A stretch of 64,000 nt of DNA from Fibrobacter sp. (GTDB lineage Bacteria; Fibrobacterota; Fibrobacteria; Fibrobacterales; Fibrobacteraceae), in the NCBI GenBank assembly GCA_024398935.1, contig JAKSIH010000007.1:37479-101478 (forward strand). Direction: 5' to 3'. The stretch's first letter is position 1, and each line of letters starts with the position of its first letter. Positions 26,673-34,275 of this stretch are shown here, in pieces. The notes below the pieces were generated by a model. The model ran no database searches, was not told the DNA's origin, and saw only the letters and a program-made list of their open reading frames with translations. Made by a program: the position numbers and the translations under genes.

Positions 26673-28955
26673 TTACTTGCCGGTGCTGACCATCATCTTC
26701 TTGGAACCGTTGACCTGCTTCAGCATGTAAACGCCCTTGGCAAAGCCGGCATTCTTCAGAGCCTTCACAGCGCCCGTACCATCGAAACGTACGGTACCCA
26801 GCTTGTGGCCCTGGAGGTCAAAGACATTGTAGGCCTGAGCAGCGTGAGCATAGAACTTAACGCCAGTAATGGCATCCGGACCGGGATCCGTCGGATTATT
26901 TACATCAGGATCAGTGGGGTCAGTAACTTCGGTCTCGGTTCCCGGAATGGGAGCGTCATCCTTGCCGTCCTTGCCAGCCACAAAGTTGATGTAGTCAATG
27001 TCCATCCAGTCGCCGGTCACGGTGAAGCGGAGGATATGCTGACCTGCGGGCAGGGTAACGTTGGCGGAAACCTTGTTGTAGTCGTCGTAGTTTTCTTCAC
27101 CTTCCTTAGCGGCAGGAACGGCGATGCTTTCGGTGATGTCCTTGCCATCCAGGGAAAGCTTGAAGCCAGAAGTTGCATTGGCGGAAGCCACTGCGGCAAA
27201 CATGGTGTAGTCGCCAGCCTTGGTCACATTCACGGTGTATTCCAGCCATTCGTCAGTCTGGTTGTAACCTACGACAACGCGGTTATTGGACTTCTTGTAC
27301 AGATCGACACCGGTACCCTTGCGGTAATCGCTGTCACCGTGGTTTTCGGCATCATTATCGTAGTAGGAATCGTTACCCGTGCCGTAGCCCGGTTCATCGA
27401 AGTCTTCCATCTGGATGGTGCCGGGGATTGCCCAGGCCTTGCCGCCAAACGGGGTCTGCGGTTCCGGCTCACGCTTGGTTCCCTGGAATTCCCATTCCAG
27501 AATACCCATGGTGGAGTCCTTTGCACCCTTGAATACGAAGAACAGCTGATCTACAACGCCGGAGAGGCCGGTCAGGGCGCAATCGTTATCGGTGTAGCTC
27601 TGCCAACCGCTGGTCTTTGCCAAGGAACATGTACCAGCCAAAGTACCGGTGACGCTACCCTTACGGATTTCAACCTTATTGTTGTCGCCAACGTTTGCAG
27701 CCTTGATGCGGAGGTTTTCGGCACCGTTACCGAAATCTACGCCAGTCACGCGAATCCAGGATTCCTTGGTTGCAAGGGGAGTGAGCACATGCTTTACAGC
27801 CTGGCCCTTGGTCCAGTCGGTACGGCTGCGAACATTACGCTGCTTGGAACTGGTGAGAGCCTTGTAGGTATTGAACGGATCAAACTTGCCCACCTGCTTG
27901 GGGCCTTCCTTGGTGAACACCAGCTTGTTCATGGTACCGTCATTTGCGTAGGTAATTTCGTCAATACTTACGCTACGGTGGTTACCCGGTTCCGGATCGG
28001 CAATGCCCAAAGAAGCGGGATGTTCCTTGGCGCGAACAAGGCGACGGTCATGATAGACCGCGTAGGTCTTGCCCTTGAAATCGGCAAAGCCCTGGTGGTT
28101 GTTACCGCCATCGCAGCTATGGGTTTCGCAGTCGCTAATCTGCCACACGGCGCCAATGGCAATGCCCTTATAGGAGTAAGGACCGGCAGGATTCTTAGAC
28201 ATGCCGTAGCCAATTTCCTGACCACTATTATTGAAGCTAATGTAGTACCAGTCGCCGTGCTTATGGATATAGGGTGCTTCAAAAGACTTTTCAGCAGAAA
28301 TTCTCTTCAGGGAACCCTTGTCCAAGGTCACCTTACCATTATTTTCGCTGAACTTGATAATGTCGAAGTTGTTGCCGATGGGGCGCTTTACAGAGGAGGT
28401 AGAACCACCGCCGAAAATCACGTAACCGGAGCCATCGTCATCAAAGAAAATGCCCGGGTCGAAGCAGTGGTCAATATCGTCACAGTTACCGAGGAAGCTG
28501 GCACCCCAGTTGGCGGCAATGTAGTTCACGCCATAAGCTTCCTTGATGGGGTCGGTATAGGGACCGTCGATGCTGGGAGCGGTAATCATGCCCACGCCGC
28601 TTGCGCCGTCAGGATAAACGATGAAGGGGCGGCCATTACGCACGGCAATGCCCGAAGCCCAGGTGTTGCCCGGATAAGTGCCGAATTCGCGCTTGGACTG
28701 GAAAATCAGGCCATGGTCAGTCCAGTTCACCATATCCTTGGAACTGAAGGCATACAGACCGATGATATTGTAGGCGAACGGATTGTCGCTCACGCACATG
28801 TCGTCGGTATCGGTCAGAATGTAGAAGGTATCACCATCGGAAGCGGCAGAAGGGTCTGCCAGATAGTGGTAGGAAGAAATCGGGTTTTCGGCAAGACCAA
28901 AGGTCACAAGACCCGCCGTGAGGCAGGCGCCGCCTACTTTCTTAAAAATATTCAT
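26673..28955 (-). CDS. GH43 arabinofuranosidase/xylanase with two CBM6 (copy B)
   Basis: 760 residues from the ATG at 28955 (RBS AAGGGATG; another ATG overlaps it). Signal peptide ~1-22. GH43 acids: Asp34 in YHYLADPSA, the Asp in HCFDPGIFFDDDG, and the Glu in KSFEAPYIHKHG. CBM6 one (VLTPLATKESWIRVTG, VVDQLFFVFKG) and CBM6 two (IQMEDFDEPG, DLYKKSNNRV, DEWLEYTVNV, WMDIDYINFV). C-terminal module YNVFDLQGHKLGTV, GVYMLKQ, ending with a Lys. Same architecture as the neighbouring copy A; differences are concentrated in the propeller loops, so substrates may differ (arabinose substitution pattern). Single-gene unit with own operator. Confidence 0.9.
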   Translation of the reverse strand: MNIFKKVGGACLTAGLVTFGLAENPISSYHYLADPSAASDGDTFYILTDTDDMCVSDNPFAYNIIGLYAFSSKDMVNWTDHGLIFQSKREFGTYPGNTWASGIAVRNGRPFIVYPDGASGVGMITAPSIDGPYTDPIKEAYGVNYIAANWGASFLGNCDDIDHCFDPGIFFDDDGSGYVIFGGGSTSSVKRPIGNNFDIIKFSENNGKVTLDKGSLKRISAEKSFEAPYIHKHGDWYYISFNNSGQEIGYGMSKNPAGPYSYKGIAIGAVWQISDCETHSCDGGNNHQGFADFKGKTYAVYHDRRLVRAKEHPASLGIADPEPGNHRSVSIDEITYANDGTMNKLVFTKEGPKQVGKFDPFNTYKALTSSKQRNVRSRTDWTKGQAVKHVLTPLATKESWIRVTGVDFGNGAENLRIKAANVGDNNKVEIRKGSVTGTLAGTCSLAKTSGWQSYTDNDCALTGLSGVVDQLFFVFKGAKDSTMGILEWEFQGTKREPEPQTPFGGKAWAIPGTIQMEDFDEPGYGTGNDSYYDNDAENHGDSDYRKGTGVDLYKKSNNRVVVGYNQTDEWLEYTVNVTKAGDYTMFAAVASANATSGFKLSLDGKDITESIAVPAAKEGEENYDDYNKVSANVTLPAGQHILRFTVTGDWMDIDYINFVAGKDGKDDAPIPGTETEVTDPTDPDVNNPTDPGPDAITGVKFYAHAAQAYNVFDLQGHKLGTVRFDGTGAVKALKNAGFAKGVYMLKQVNGSKKMMVSTGK

Positions 28956-28997
28956 ATAACACATCCCTTATAAATGGAAAGTTTATCCCATACGACT

Positions 28998-29063
28998 ATA
29001 AATTACATCCTCCCCCGGATAATTCATATAAGCACAATAAAAGTCCCATGGACAATCTATCCA
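28998..29063 (-). promoter_or_regulatory. Cluster operator and promoter box, GH43 copy B
   Basis: Operator TGGACAATCTATCCA (29049-29063), 43 nt, then box TAATTTAT (28998-29005). A weak extra operator-like sequence (TGGAAAGTTTATCCC) lies in the leader at 28975-28989. Confidence 0.87.
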
Positions 29064-29120
29064 TAGCCCGATCACCCCGCCGGTACAAAATACACCAGCA
29101 GAAAGCCCCTGCGCAAAAAA

Positions 29121-29145
29121 GGAACCCCGCACCCAGCGAGATTCC
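29121..29145 (-). terminator. Terminator after the lipoprotein gene
   Basis: Stem GGAACCCCGC/GCGAGATTCC with one mismatch, followed on the minus strand by TTTTTT. Confidence 0.85.
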
Positions 29146-29186
29146 TTAAATTCATTTTTTTGTGGAAGGCGGAGCCCCCTGAGTCA

Positions 29187-30485
29187 TTAAGGCCTTTCGA
29201 AGTTCTTCACACCATAGATCTCGATGTCATCGACCCAGATTTCGCTGGACTTGCCACCGCCAAAGATGTTGAAGTTGGTTACATGGCTCTTCACTTCGTC
29301 CCAGCCGATATTACCGCCGTTGGTATCGGTTACCGGATCCTGGAAGTCGGAAGGAACAATCACGTAACGGGTCCATTCGGCAGTCACACCGCGATGAGCC
29401 CAGGCCTTTCCGGACTTGTACTCGGAAGTGCTATCCACCAGAACATCGAAGGAGATGCTCACCCACTGGGTATCTGCAGTAGCGCTACCGCGAATCCAGA
29501 GAACCAGGGAGTCCATGGTGCTAAAGTCCTGCATCTTGGAGAATGCATGGCCCATAAGTGCCCAGTTGTACAGGGAATCGTTCTTGTAGGTCAGGTGAGC
29601 CACGACACCTTCGCGACCCTTGTCCGCATTTGCAAGCATAAGCGTTGCCGATGCGTACCTGGAAGCGGATGTATACCAGCTGGCAACACCCCGTTCGAAG
29701 GTCTCGAACTGATATTCGGGAATCTTGACCGTATCGTCGACCGGTTCTGCAACCTTGCCGATCAGGACGCCTTCAGTTTCCTTGCTGGACTTAACCTTTG
29801 TAGAAGTGAAGCCCAGGTTCTGCTTGCTAGCGAAGACCTGAGTTTCGCCATCAACATCGTAGGACTGTTCGTTATATACAAATCCTGTAACATTGAAGGA
29901 GCCTTCCGGCAGGGATTCAAAGACGAAATTGCCCAAGGTATCGGTCTGAACAAAGTAATCAATACCCTGCACACCGACAGTGGCGGTCCGAACTCCGTTA
30001 GGCAGATAAACCTGGCCCGAAACGGCACCAGGAGGAGCAAGCTTAATCTCGACCGGATACAGGGAATCCGTCTCATTGATGGACACGCGGGAAATTGCCT
30101 TGTTCTTTTCTCCGCGGGCTTCAATGACATAGCTCGTGGCCTTCATGCGCTTCTTGTCGGCCTTGATGGAAACCTGACCATTGGCGTCGGTCACCGCATT
30201 GAAGATACCTGCAAGAGTATCCGTAGCGCTTACCGGAGATTCACCAGCCACGCCATAGGTGTCATCAAAATCACGGCTAGAGGAGCCCGCCAGGTAATCC
30301 ATACGACGGACCAGTACGCGAGCATTAGACGCAGGAGAGCCATCCTCGTTGAGGATGGTCAGGGCGATATCATTCTCTGTTTCAAAGGTAGTGCCAGCCA
30401 TGCCCCCATCAGAGCACGCCAGCATGGTAACACCGAGAGCGGTGCCCAACACAGCAGACCCAAATTTCAACACCCGTTTCATCAT
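29187..30485 (-). CDS. Lipoprotein with Ig/carboxypeptidase-like and CBM-like domains
   Basis: 432 residues. Lipoprotein signal with lipobox (MLAC, Cys ~23). Two beta-sandwich carboxypeptidase-regulatory-like repeats (~35-125 LTILNEDGSPASNARVLV; ~145-215 VSGQVYLPNGVRTATVGV). A C-terminal ~190-residue jelly-roll domain (FETFERGVASWYTSA, MDSLVLWIRGSA, SEIWVDDIEIYG) resembles CBM11/CIA30-type beta-sandwiches. Overlaps the upstream TIGR02147 gene by 4 bp (ATGA), so translation is coupled. Surface-exposed and, by operon and operator, part of the hemicellulose regulon. It could bind polysaccharide or act with the regulator as a surface sensor; that is inference. Confidence 0.72.
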   Translation of the reverse strand: MMKRVLKFGSAVLGTALGVTMLACSDGGMAGTTFETENDIALTILNEDGSPASNARVLVRRMDYLAGSSSRDFDDTYGVAGESPVSATDTLAGIFNAVTDANGQVSIKADKKRMKATSYVIEARGEKNKAISRVSINETDSLYPVEIKLAPPGAVSGQVYLPNGVRTATVGVQGIDYFVQTDTLGNFVFESLPEGSFNVTGFVYNEQSYDVDGETQVFASKQNLGFTSTKVKSSKETEGVLIGKVAEPVDDTVKIPEYQFETFERGVASWYTSASRYASATLMLANADKGREGVVAHLTYKNDSLYNWALMGHAFSKMQDFSTMDSLVLWIRGSATADTQWVSISFDVLVDSTSEYKSGKAWAHRGVTAEWTRYVIVPSDFQDPVTDTNGGNIGWDEVKSHVTNFNIFGGGKSSEIWVDDIEIYGVKNFERP

Positions 30486-31345
30486 TTCTTCTCCTTTGCG
30501 CCAGCCTCCGTCTTATCGGCAGTTACCACGCCACCCTTGCGGGCAACCGGGTAAAAGGCCATGGAGAGTTGCATAACCCTATCAGTGTTCTTAGCGCTAT
30601 CAACTCGCTTCTGGACCAAGCGGCGGAATTCCCGGAGCATATCACGAAGGTCATCGAAGCATGCCTGGTCAACAGATAAGGTAAGAGTAGAAATATTTCT
30701 TTCCTCCGCAGGGAGGTTGTCAATAGAATCACTGGCTAAAGCGAGAATTTGCTTCTGGAACTTGCCAACGGCAGCCCTCTTTTCGGGACCGCCCACAGTC
30801 AGATGGGCTTCCGTCAGGGCCACACGACCCGACGCCATCTTCTTGACAAGGCCTACTTCCAGCAAGGTATCAATAGCTTCCTGAACCTGGGCCTCGGAAA
30901 TCGGCGGGCAGATATCCTTTGCAATCTGCTTGATATTCACCACACCGCCATTCAGGTCCAGATAGGCGCGCACTGCGGGAATCCACCAGTTTTCAAGAAG
31001 CTTGAGTTCCGCAGCCTGCAGGCTGTGGCGATCCACATCCCGAAGGGCGAGGGCCTTGGCCATAATCTCTTCGCGCTTGTTCTTATCCTTAGTCACCGCG
31101 GCGGAGAACAGCAGGTCGAAATACTCAGCCTCACGACCGGACAGTGCAAGAATATCCTTGGCTGCAGGGAGCGCATGGGCCGGCAAATGCTGTTTCTTCT
31201 GGAGCACTCGGTAGAGATAGCTGGAATCCAAGCCCAGCTTGTCGCCCATCATGCGATAGCTATAGAAAGGCATTTCGACCTTCTTACGGTCGTAATAGTC
31301 CTTTAAAAAGTCGCGATAGTCCGCAATGTCAGAAAAAGTAACCAT
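30482..31345 (-). CDS. TIGR02147-family protein, candidate cluster regulator
   Basis: 287 residues, cytoplasmic (no signal). N-terminus (FSDIADYRDFLKDYYDRKK, FYSYRMMGDKLGLDSSYLYR VLQ core) looks like a helix-turn-helix with the segment DKLGLDSSYLYRVL as recognition unit. The middle is helical, and ~165-220 forms a winged-helix-like part (AQVQEAIDTLLEVGLVKKMA). This family is expanded in Fibrobacter and usually unannotated; a DNA-binding role is likely but unproven. It is co-transcribed with the lipoprotein, and its own promoter carries the operator shared by the ten-enzyme cluster, as expected for an autoregulated activator. Confidence 0.75.
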   Translation of the reverse strand: MVTFSDIADYRDFLKDYYDRKKVEMPFYSYRMMGDKLGLDSSYLYRVLQKKQHLPAHALPAAKDILALSGREAEYFDLLFSAAVTKDKNKREEIMAKALALRDVDRHSLQAAELKLLENWWIPAVRAYLDLNGGVVNIKQIAKDICPPISEAQVQEAIDTLLEVGLVKKMASGRVALTEAHLTVGGPEKRAAVGKFQKQILALASDSIDNLPAEERNISTLTLSVDQACFDDLRDMLREFRRLVQKRVDSAKNTDRVMQLSMAFYPVARKGGVVTADKTEAGAKEKK

Positions 31346-31382
31346 AATCTTAAATCGCTTTTATTGTTAAATCTTTACAACA

Positions 31383-31448
31383 ATAAGATAGACTTTGGAC
31401 TCCAGGAAAAAAACAACTTTGTAAAAATCCTTATGGACATTTTGTCAA
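31383..31448 (-). promoter_or_regulatory. Cluster operator and promoter box, TIGR02147 operon
   Basis: Operator TGGACATTTTGTCAA (31434-31448, identical to the GH27 site), 43 nt, then minus-strand box TATCTTAT (31383-31390). Confidence 0.84.
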
Positions 31449-31569
31449 AGGGGCAAGTGACAAATATCACATTTTGCGGAAATTTAATAAAAAACGGGAG
31501 TTTTCACCCCCAAAAGGGATGGACATAGCCAGTTTACAAAGCCGAAAAATCAAGACTTTCAGGATTAAC

Positions 31570-31577
31570 TATCTTTG
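31570..31577 (+). promoter_or_regulatory. Promoter box of the tRNA thiolase gene, leaderless
   Basis: TATCTTTG ends 5 nt before the ATG at 31583, and there is no Shine-Dalgarno, so transcription would begin at or next to the start codon. Confidence 0.55.
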
Positions 31578-31582
31578 GCCTC

Positions 31583-32464
31583 ATGGCAAGAGAGCTGAAT
31601 TTCGTCCAAAAAGTAGAGCGAAGCATTTCCAAAACATACCGGGAAAGGCTCTGGACCCCCTTCATTACCGCAATCAAGAACTACAAATTGATCGAAAAGG
31701 GGGATAAAATCGCCGTCTGCATTTCCGGCGGCAAGGATTCCATGCTGCTTGCCAAGCTCATGCAGATGATCCACCGTCATTCCGACGTGGAATTCGACCT
31801 TGCGTTCATCGTCATGGACCCGGGATACAACAAGGCAAACCGGGAAAAGATCGAAAGCAACGCAAAACTTCTGGAAATTCCCATCCAGATTTTCGAGACC
31901 AACATTTTTGACGTCACCGAAAAAGTGGTGAAGTCCCCCTGCTATGTCTGCGCCAAGATGCGACGCGGCCACCTGTACCGCATGGCAAAGGAAGCGGGCT
32001 GCAACAAGATTGCCCTGGGCCACCACATGTCCGATGTCATCGAGACGACCGTCATGGCCATGTTCTACGGCGCACAGCTGCAAGGCATGATGCCCAAGCT
32101 CCACAGCCTGAATTTCGAAGGGATGGAACTGATCCGCCCCATGTACTGCATCAACGAGCAGGACATCATCAACTGGACTAAATACAACGGCCTGGAATTT
32201 ATCCAGTGCGCCTGCCGCATGACAGAACGCAGCGAGGAAACCGCTAACGAAGACAGCGAGTCAAACGTCAGCAAGCGCAAGGAAACCAAGGAACTGATCA
32301 GGCGTCTAAAGCGGATCAACCCCAATATCGAAAAGAACATTTTCAACAGTGTGCATGCGGTGTGCATCGAGACCTTCCCGGGCTATAAAGCCGGCGGAAA
32401 GGACCACAGCTTCCTAGAAGATTACGACCTGCGGGACTTCGGGAAAGTCACCGACCATCAGTGA
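31583..32464 (+). CDS. TtcA-like tRNA 2-thiolation ATPase
   Basis: 293 residues, cytoplasmic. PP-loop ATP-binding motif SGGKDS at ~48-53, a CxxC at Cys120/Cys123 (CYVCAKMRRGHLYR), the GHHMSDVIET block (~145) and a further Cys pair (FIQCACRM, ~215) that would complete an iron-sulfur-type site. This is the TtcA/TilS superfamily: tRNA cytidine-32 2-thiolation is the best-known function, though related enzymes modify other positions. The residues 235-255 (EETANEDSESNVSKRKE) form a charged insertion. Convergent with the LysR gene 28 bp away. No link to the cell-wall genes beyond proximity. Confidence 0.8.
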   Translation: MARELNFVQKVERSISKTYRERLWTPFITAIKNYKLIEKGDKIAVCISGGKDSMLLAKLMQMIHRHSDVEFDLAFIVMDPGYNKANREKIESNAKLLEIPIQIFETNIFDVTEKVVKSPCYVCAKMRRGHLYRMAKEAGCNKIALGHHMSDVIETTVMAMFYGAQLQGMMPKLHSLNFEGMELIRPMYCINEQDIINWTKYNGLEFIQCACRMTERSEETANEDSESNVSKRKETKELIRRLKRINPNIEKNIFNSVHAVCIETFPGYKAGGKDHSFLEDYDLRDFGKVTDHQ

Positions 32465-32492
32465 TTTTATACAAAGTAACTACAACGCAAAT

Positions 32493-33431
32493 CTAGCGGG
32501 CGCGCTCGGAAGTATAGACCTGCAGGTATTTTTCCATTTCCTGAATGTAGAACCTGCAGATCGTACTCAGCATAAAATTTTTCTTCACGATGTAGCCGAT
32601 TTCCATAGTGCGGTCATCCTCGCCCTTGGCATCCTTGAAAGGCACGGCAACGTAATCGGAACCGTTGATTTCCTCGCTGATAATGCCGGAGCAGAGAGTG
32701 TAACCGTTGAGGCCCACCATCAGGTTCAGCATGGTGGCGCGGTCGTTGGCCTTAATCGTCTTGTGATACTCGTTGGTACTGAGGATTTCCTCGGCAAAGT
32801 AGTAGCTGCCGCTTTCGCTCTGTTCAAAGGAAAGGCAGGGATACTGGGAAAGGTCTTCCAGATTCACCGACTTCTTGCTTGCCAGCGGGTGATTTTTCCA
32901 CATGTAGGCGTAGGCGTGGCAATCGATGAGCTTATGGAATTCTAAGTCGTGTTCCTTCAGCAGATAGGTAATATACTTGCGGTTAAAATCGCTCAGGTAA
33001 AGAATCCCAATTTCGCTCTTCAGGGCCGCCACATCATCAATCACTTCCTTGGTCTTGGTCTCGCGAATGGCAAATTCATAGTCGTCAATGTTGTAACGCT
33101 TCACCAGGTCCACGAAGGACTTGACCGCAAAGGAATAATGCTGGGTGGAGACGGCGAACTTCTTCTTTCTCTGTTCGGTCTTGCTGTAGTTTTCCAGAAC
33201 CGTTTCGTAGTGGTGGTACAGCTGGTTCGCCTGGGCGATAAATTCCTCTCCCTCGGGAGTAAGGGTGACACCGCGGCTGGAACGGTTAAAAATCACGATG
33301 CCAATTTCATCTTCCAGATCATGGATAGCTGCGGTCAAGGACGGCTGAGAAATAAACAAGGCTTCGGCGGCCTTATTGAAGGAACCTACCTTAGCAATGC
33401 CGATGGCGTAACGAAGCTGTTGAAGAGTCAT
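32493..33431 (-). CDS. LysR-family transcriptional regulator
   Basis: 312 residues. N-terminal winged helix-turn-helix (LQQLRYAIGIAKVGSFNKAAEALFISQPSLTAAI is the canonical pattern, residues 3-37), linker helix, then a two-lobe effector domain (~90-300, VSTQHYSFAVKSFV, GIISEEINGSDYVAVPF). The start ATG follows CGGAGAAATC. No neighbour is obviously its target; the nearest divergent gene is the damaged PiT/PhoR hybrid, so its original target may have been lost. The effector cannot be predicted. Confidence 0.9.
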   Translation of the reverse strand: MTLQQLRYAIGIAKVGSFNKAAEALFISQPSLTAAIHDLEDEIGIVIFNRSSRGVTLTPEGEEFIAQANQLYHHYETVLENYSKTEQRKKKFAVSTQHYSFAVKSFVDLVKRYNIDDYEFAIRETKTKEVIDDVAALKSEIGILYLSDFNRKYITYLLKEHDLEFHKLIDCHAYAYMWKNHPLASKKSVNLEDLSQYPCLSFEQSESGSYYFAEEILSTNEYHKTIKANDRATMLNLMVGLNGYTLCSGIISEEINGSDYVAVPFKDAKGEDDRTMEIGYIVKKNFMLSTICRFYIQEMEKYLQVYTSERAR

Positions 33432-33489
33432 GATTTCTCCGCGGTAAAAATTTCAGCGCCCCGTTTCATGGTATCAGCGCGTTCTATAG

Positions 33490-33497
33490 CAAATATA
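33490..33497 (-). promoter_or_regulatory. Promoter box of the LysR gene
   Basis: Minus-strand TATATTTG 58 bp upstream of the start codon, which has its own ribosome site. Confidence 0.6.
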
Positions 33498-33563
33498 GTT
33501 AAATAGTTTTTATTTTCCTATACATCTTATAGGAATTTTAAAGAAATTCACCTCTCCTCAAGA

Positions 33564-33595
33564 AAAAAAGGACATCCGTAAGGACGTCCCTTTTT
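33564..33595 (-). terminator. Terminator after the PiT/PhoR hybrid
   Basis: Stem GGACATCC/GGACGTCC with one mismatch, extended by A/T runs on both sides; works for the leftward hybrid frame and may also act in the other direction. Confidence 0.8.
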
Positions 33596-34097
33596 AAAAC
33601 TCCACCTTGATTTCAGTTCCCGAGCCTACAATGGATTTTAAATCTATTGCAGCCTTGTGGACTTCGGCAATATGCTTTACGATGGCAAGGCCTAGGCCTG
33701 TTCCGCCGGTCTCCTTGGAGCGGCTTTTGTCCACACGATAGAAGCGTTCATAATCGCCAGCATTGCCGCCATCGGCAATCAAGTGCTGCACGGAAGAAAG
33801 GCTGGTGAGAGGAACGCCTACAAAGTTCACCAAGTCGTTTCCTGCAAAGGCAAGCGCCAGGGAGAACGTACCAAAGCCAATAATCACCTTCAGAACATTC
33901 ACGCCAATAGCGTGAAGAATATGAGAAATCACAAAGAACCCTACAAACATTCCGATCAACAGCGTCTTGAATCTAAAAGCCTTGCTGCCCACAGCAGAGC
34001 TAAGAAAGTTAACAGCATCGTTGGACACACCAACGAACAAATCGAAGATAGCGAGCATCAAAAGCATCGCCACGAGAATGATGTAGAAAGTAGTCAT
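33594..34097 (-). pseudogene. Hybrid remnant: phosphate transporter front, PhoR-type kinase end
   Basis: A single 167-codon frame joins two unrelated genes. Residues 1-~110 are pieces of a PiT-family phosphate permease ([20 protein letters not shown] and [19 protein letters not shown], normally ~200 or more residues apart). Residues ~120-167 are the very end of a PhoR-like histidine kinase ([32 protein letters not shown]: the N/F/G2 boxes). At least two deletions, one inside PiT and one joining PiT to PhoR, have kept the frame open. It retains a start and terminator but cannot work as either protein. Confidence 0.85.
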
Positions 34098-34137
34098 AAA
34101 GAACCTCTAGCCTTAAGGTAAAAAGCCCCGCCTAAAG

Positions 34138-34196
34138 CCACAAGGCTCAAGAACACTCGGGAGTTCACTCCCTTAGTGTTCTTATCCACTTTGTGG
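34138..34196. repeat. Nested stem-loop element
   Basis: Outer stem CCACAA/TTGTGG (34138-34143, 34191-34196), middle stem AAGAACACT/AGTGTTCTT (34149-34157, 34175-34183) and inner stem GGGAG/CTCCC. It sits in the gap between the PiT/PhoR hybrid and the AAA gene. Could be a structured RNA or a bidirectional terminator remnant. Confidence 0.55.
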
Positions 34197-34262
34197 AGTC
34201 CCTAACGCCAAAATCATCATTTAAAAATGTAATTTCATACACTAATTTTACACTTTTTTATG

Positions 34263-34270
34263 TATATTTT
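34263..34270 (+). promoter_or_regulatory. Promoter box of the AAA/DUF4143 gene, leaderless
   Basis: TATATTTT ends 5 nt before the ATG at 34276; no ribosome site is present. Confidence 0.55.
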
Positions 34271-34275
34271 ATGCC

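Noticed and set aside
7298..28973. Very long open frames on the + strand opposite the GH, CE and GH43 genes (up to 877 codons)
   Set aside because: They are shadows produced by the codon bias of the real minus-strand genes. They have no ribosome sites and no recognisable domains, and the catalytic motifs are all on the minus strand.
28975..28989. TGGAAAGTTTATCCC as another cluster operator
   Set aside because: The left half-site is poor, no promoter box lies 43 nt downstream, and it would fall within the leader of the GH43-B gene.
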